DNA of 60,000 bases from contig OU612066.1 of assembly GCA_914767715.1 (NCBI GenBank), forward strand, positions 19,754,283-19,814,282, in the 5' to 3' direction. The position numbers and the translations under genes are program-made. Shown in pieces: positions 59,101 through 60,000 of the stretch. The notes below the pieces were generated by a model. The model had not been told where the DNA came from and did no database searches. It saw only the letters and a list, made by a program, of their open reading frames with translations. Each line of letters opens with the position of its first letter. The stretch's first letter is position 1. This DNA comes from Membranipora membranacea. Its lineage: Eukaryota; Bryozoa; Gymnolaemata; Cheilostomatida; Membraniporidae.

Positions 59101-60000
59101 ATCTTATTGTAAATCATAATGCAGCTTGTTCTGCACTTGAAAATCTCAATCTTTAAAATCTTGAATGTAAGGAGACAACTCCATACAAGAACATTATTCA
59201 TCTTGTATCTTAGAGATGCCCTAAAGAGTTTTTTTTAGGTAGATATAGTGAGAGGTATGGAAGAGATGGAGAGGTTGACAACTGCGTTAATGAATATAGA
59301 AATACCTCACTTTGAACCTTCGCAAAATGATATGGAACTTGAATATAAGGGTAAGAATTGCTACTAGGCAAGCCAATGAAAGTCCCCTCGCAAAGTGTTT
59401 GACAAGTTATAGCAAGCTAGAACCAAGATGACTTAGCTACTTATGTAGGTAGAGAAGACGCTATCATTATCTATTGGGTATAGGGCATTGATATTAATTT
59501 GTGGATCAGTGGTTAAATACATAGCGTGGCTATTTGTTGAGATATGCCATCAGTATAAAACTGTCAGGATCTGAATTAAGCTAAAAATCTGGCAGCTTTT
59601 ACGCAATACATATATACATGTTATGTATATTTTGACGCCCCAGTAGCAACCCACAAAGACTTAAGCAAGCTGCTTGACAAAAGCGTACAAGTGTCAGCTA
59701 TTCTAGATTCTGAAATTGTGAACCAAATAATGATGGTCCAGCAGCCATGCATGAATAGCCATACGCTTGCTCAGGGTCAGATATGTACTCGTCATCCATA
59801 TAATATATATGCGTGGTATAGGGTAAATTGATGTGCTGTTAATTTCTCCACTTGAAGTGATTCAATTCAAATCATAAGGCTGTTGATGATGTATGTGTTT
59901 ATGTTGTATCAGTATGTCAGATGACTTTTAGTTTCCATTTCACTTGTAGATACATGGATAAAACCCTCTATCGAGATAACAGTTAATGGTACCCTCCTGA
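56160..60000 (+). CDS. RING / B-box / coiled-coil protein, 3' part off the right edge
   Basis: Exons 56160-56332, 56704-56863, 57334-57517, 57730-57926, 58570-58740, 59239-59350, 59644-59775 and 59950 onward; all phases agree. RING at residues about 17-57: ECGMCFENDDLKRLPC, DHIYCVTC and CPLC (C3HC4-like). B-box 1: CCDVCMRKDDKRK, YCVICQKKFCQPHMD and HNFALDDHKR. B-box 2: HCEKHTDQVYSVACKKC and CVNC. Exons 4-6 form a coiled coil (KHINDKKQLIFDKEEQLL, KIDTRLSTHHQ). Exons 7-8 (VATHKDLSKLLDK; TWIKPSIEITVNG) begin the C-terminal domain and are less certain. The domain and intron layout parallel the 9144-13044 gene, so the two are paralogues, although identity is low. Likely a ubiquitin E3 ligase by family. 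ATG at 56160 has the context CAAGAAATGG. Confidence 0.85.
58774..58794. repeat. Short hairpin CAAGGAGT/ACTCCTTG, member 2
   Basis: CAAGGAGT, AAAAG, ACTCCTTG, flanked by GATCTAAG on both sides in direct orientation. It lies just after exon 5 of the right-hand RING gene. The flanking GATCTAAG copies (8 bp) could be a target-site duplication of a tiny insertion. Confidence 0.6.
58930..58992. repeat. Partial relative of the 30973-31210 element
   Basis: TAAGCTTTGTTTGGTG, a C-run of about 17, then AATAAAGCTTGTCAAGACAGG. The same end motif is present in both orientations around the homopolymer. It lies in a RING-gene intron. Confidence 0.75.

Overview
This is a window of animal nuclear DNA. The genes have short exons with GT-AG introns, they are AT-rich, and CCAAT boxes precede two start codons. 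The exons encode a mitochondrial isoleucyl-tRNA synthetase, a trimeric-type purine nucleoside phosphorylase and RING/B-box proteins. Compact introns, nested genes, dense small inverted-repeat elements and invertebrate-style domain shuffling suggest a non-vertebrate metazoan, perhaps a sponge or another early-branching or marine invertebrate. The phylum is inference. Exon models were built by hand by following reading phase across splice sites.

Layout. About 1-24424 (minus) is IARS2, whose last C-terminal third lies off the left edge. Three of its introns each hold a complete gene on the opposite strand: a small multi-pass membrane protein (5819-6346), a RING/B-box/coiled-coil protein with a C-terminal propeller-like region (9144-13044), and an unrecognised basic/acidic protein (15683-20422). 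A cluster of CCAAT boxes lies upstream of IARS2, followed by a frameshifted coiled-coil-like coding remnant (25.2-26.0 kb). PNP (27039-32805, plus) is complete, with a four-codon first exon. From 32.8 to 35.9 kb I see a minisatellite and a tRNA-derived repeat relic. Next, on the minus strand, is the most unusual gene: a DUF294/polymerase-beta-type nucleotidyltransferase, a long helical TPR-like region and a beta-propeller encoded in consecutive phase-compatible exons (35901-41266). A multi-exon membrane protein lies behind it (41.6-45.0 kb, minus). Between 45 and 50.4 kb there is little recognisable coding sequence. At 50.4-52.0 kb there is an orphan last exon of the propeller family and then a complete stand-alone propeller gene. 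The stretch 52.2-56 kb is packed with foldback elements and a broken non-LTR reverse-transcriptase fragment. A second RING/B-box/coiled-coil gene starts at 56160 and runs off the right edge.

How the genes relate. IARS2 and PNP are housekeeping genes. The accessory content is two RING/B-box proteins, the nucleotidyltransferase-TPR-propeller protein and the stand-alone propeller. The propeller of the nucleotidyltransferase gene and the stand-alone propeller are clear homologues, and both have a phase-1 intron before the last exon. This looks like exon shuffling or tandem duplication of one recognition domain. A role in innate sensing or ubiquitin signalling is possible, but it is inference.

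Repeats. The window holds many non-autonomous inverted-repeat elements. They include one of 362 bp with an exact 7-bp target-site duplication and an internal tandem array of palindromes, one with 22-23-bp near-perfect ends, and several families present in two to four copies. Many have long G or C homopolymer runs at or near their ends.
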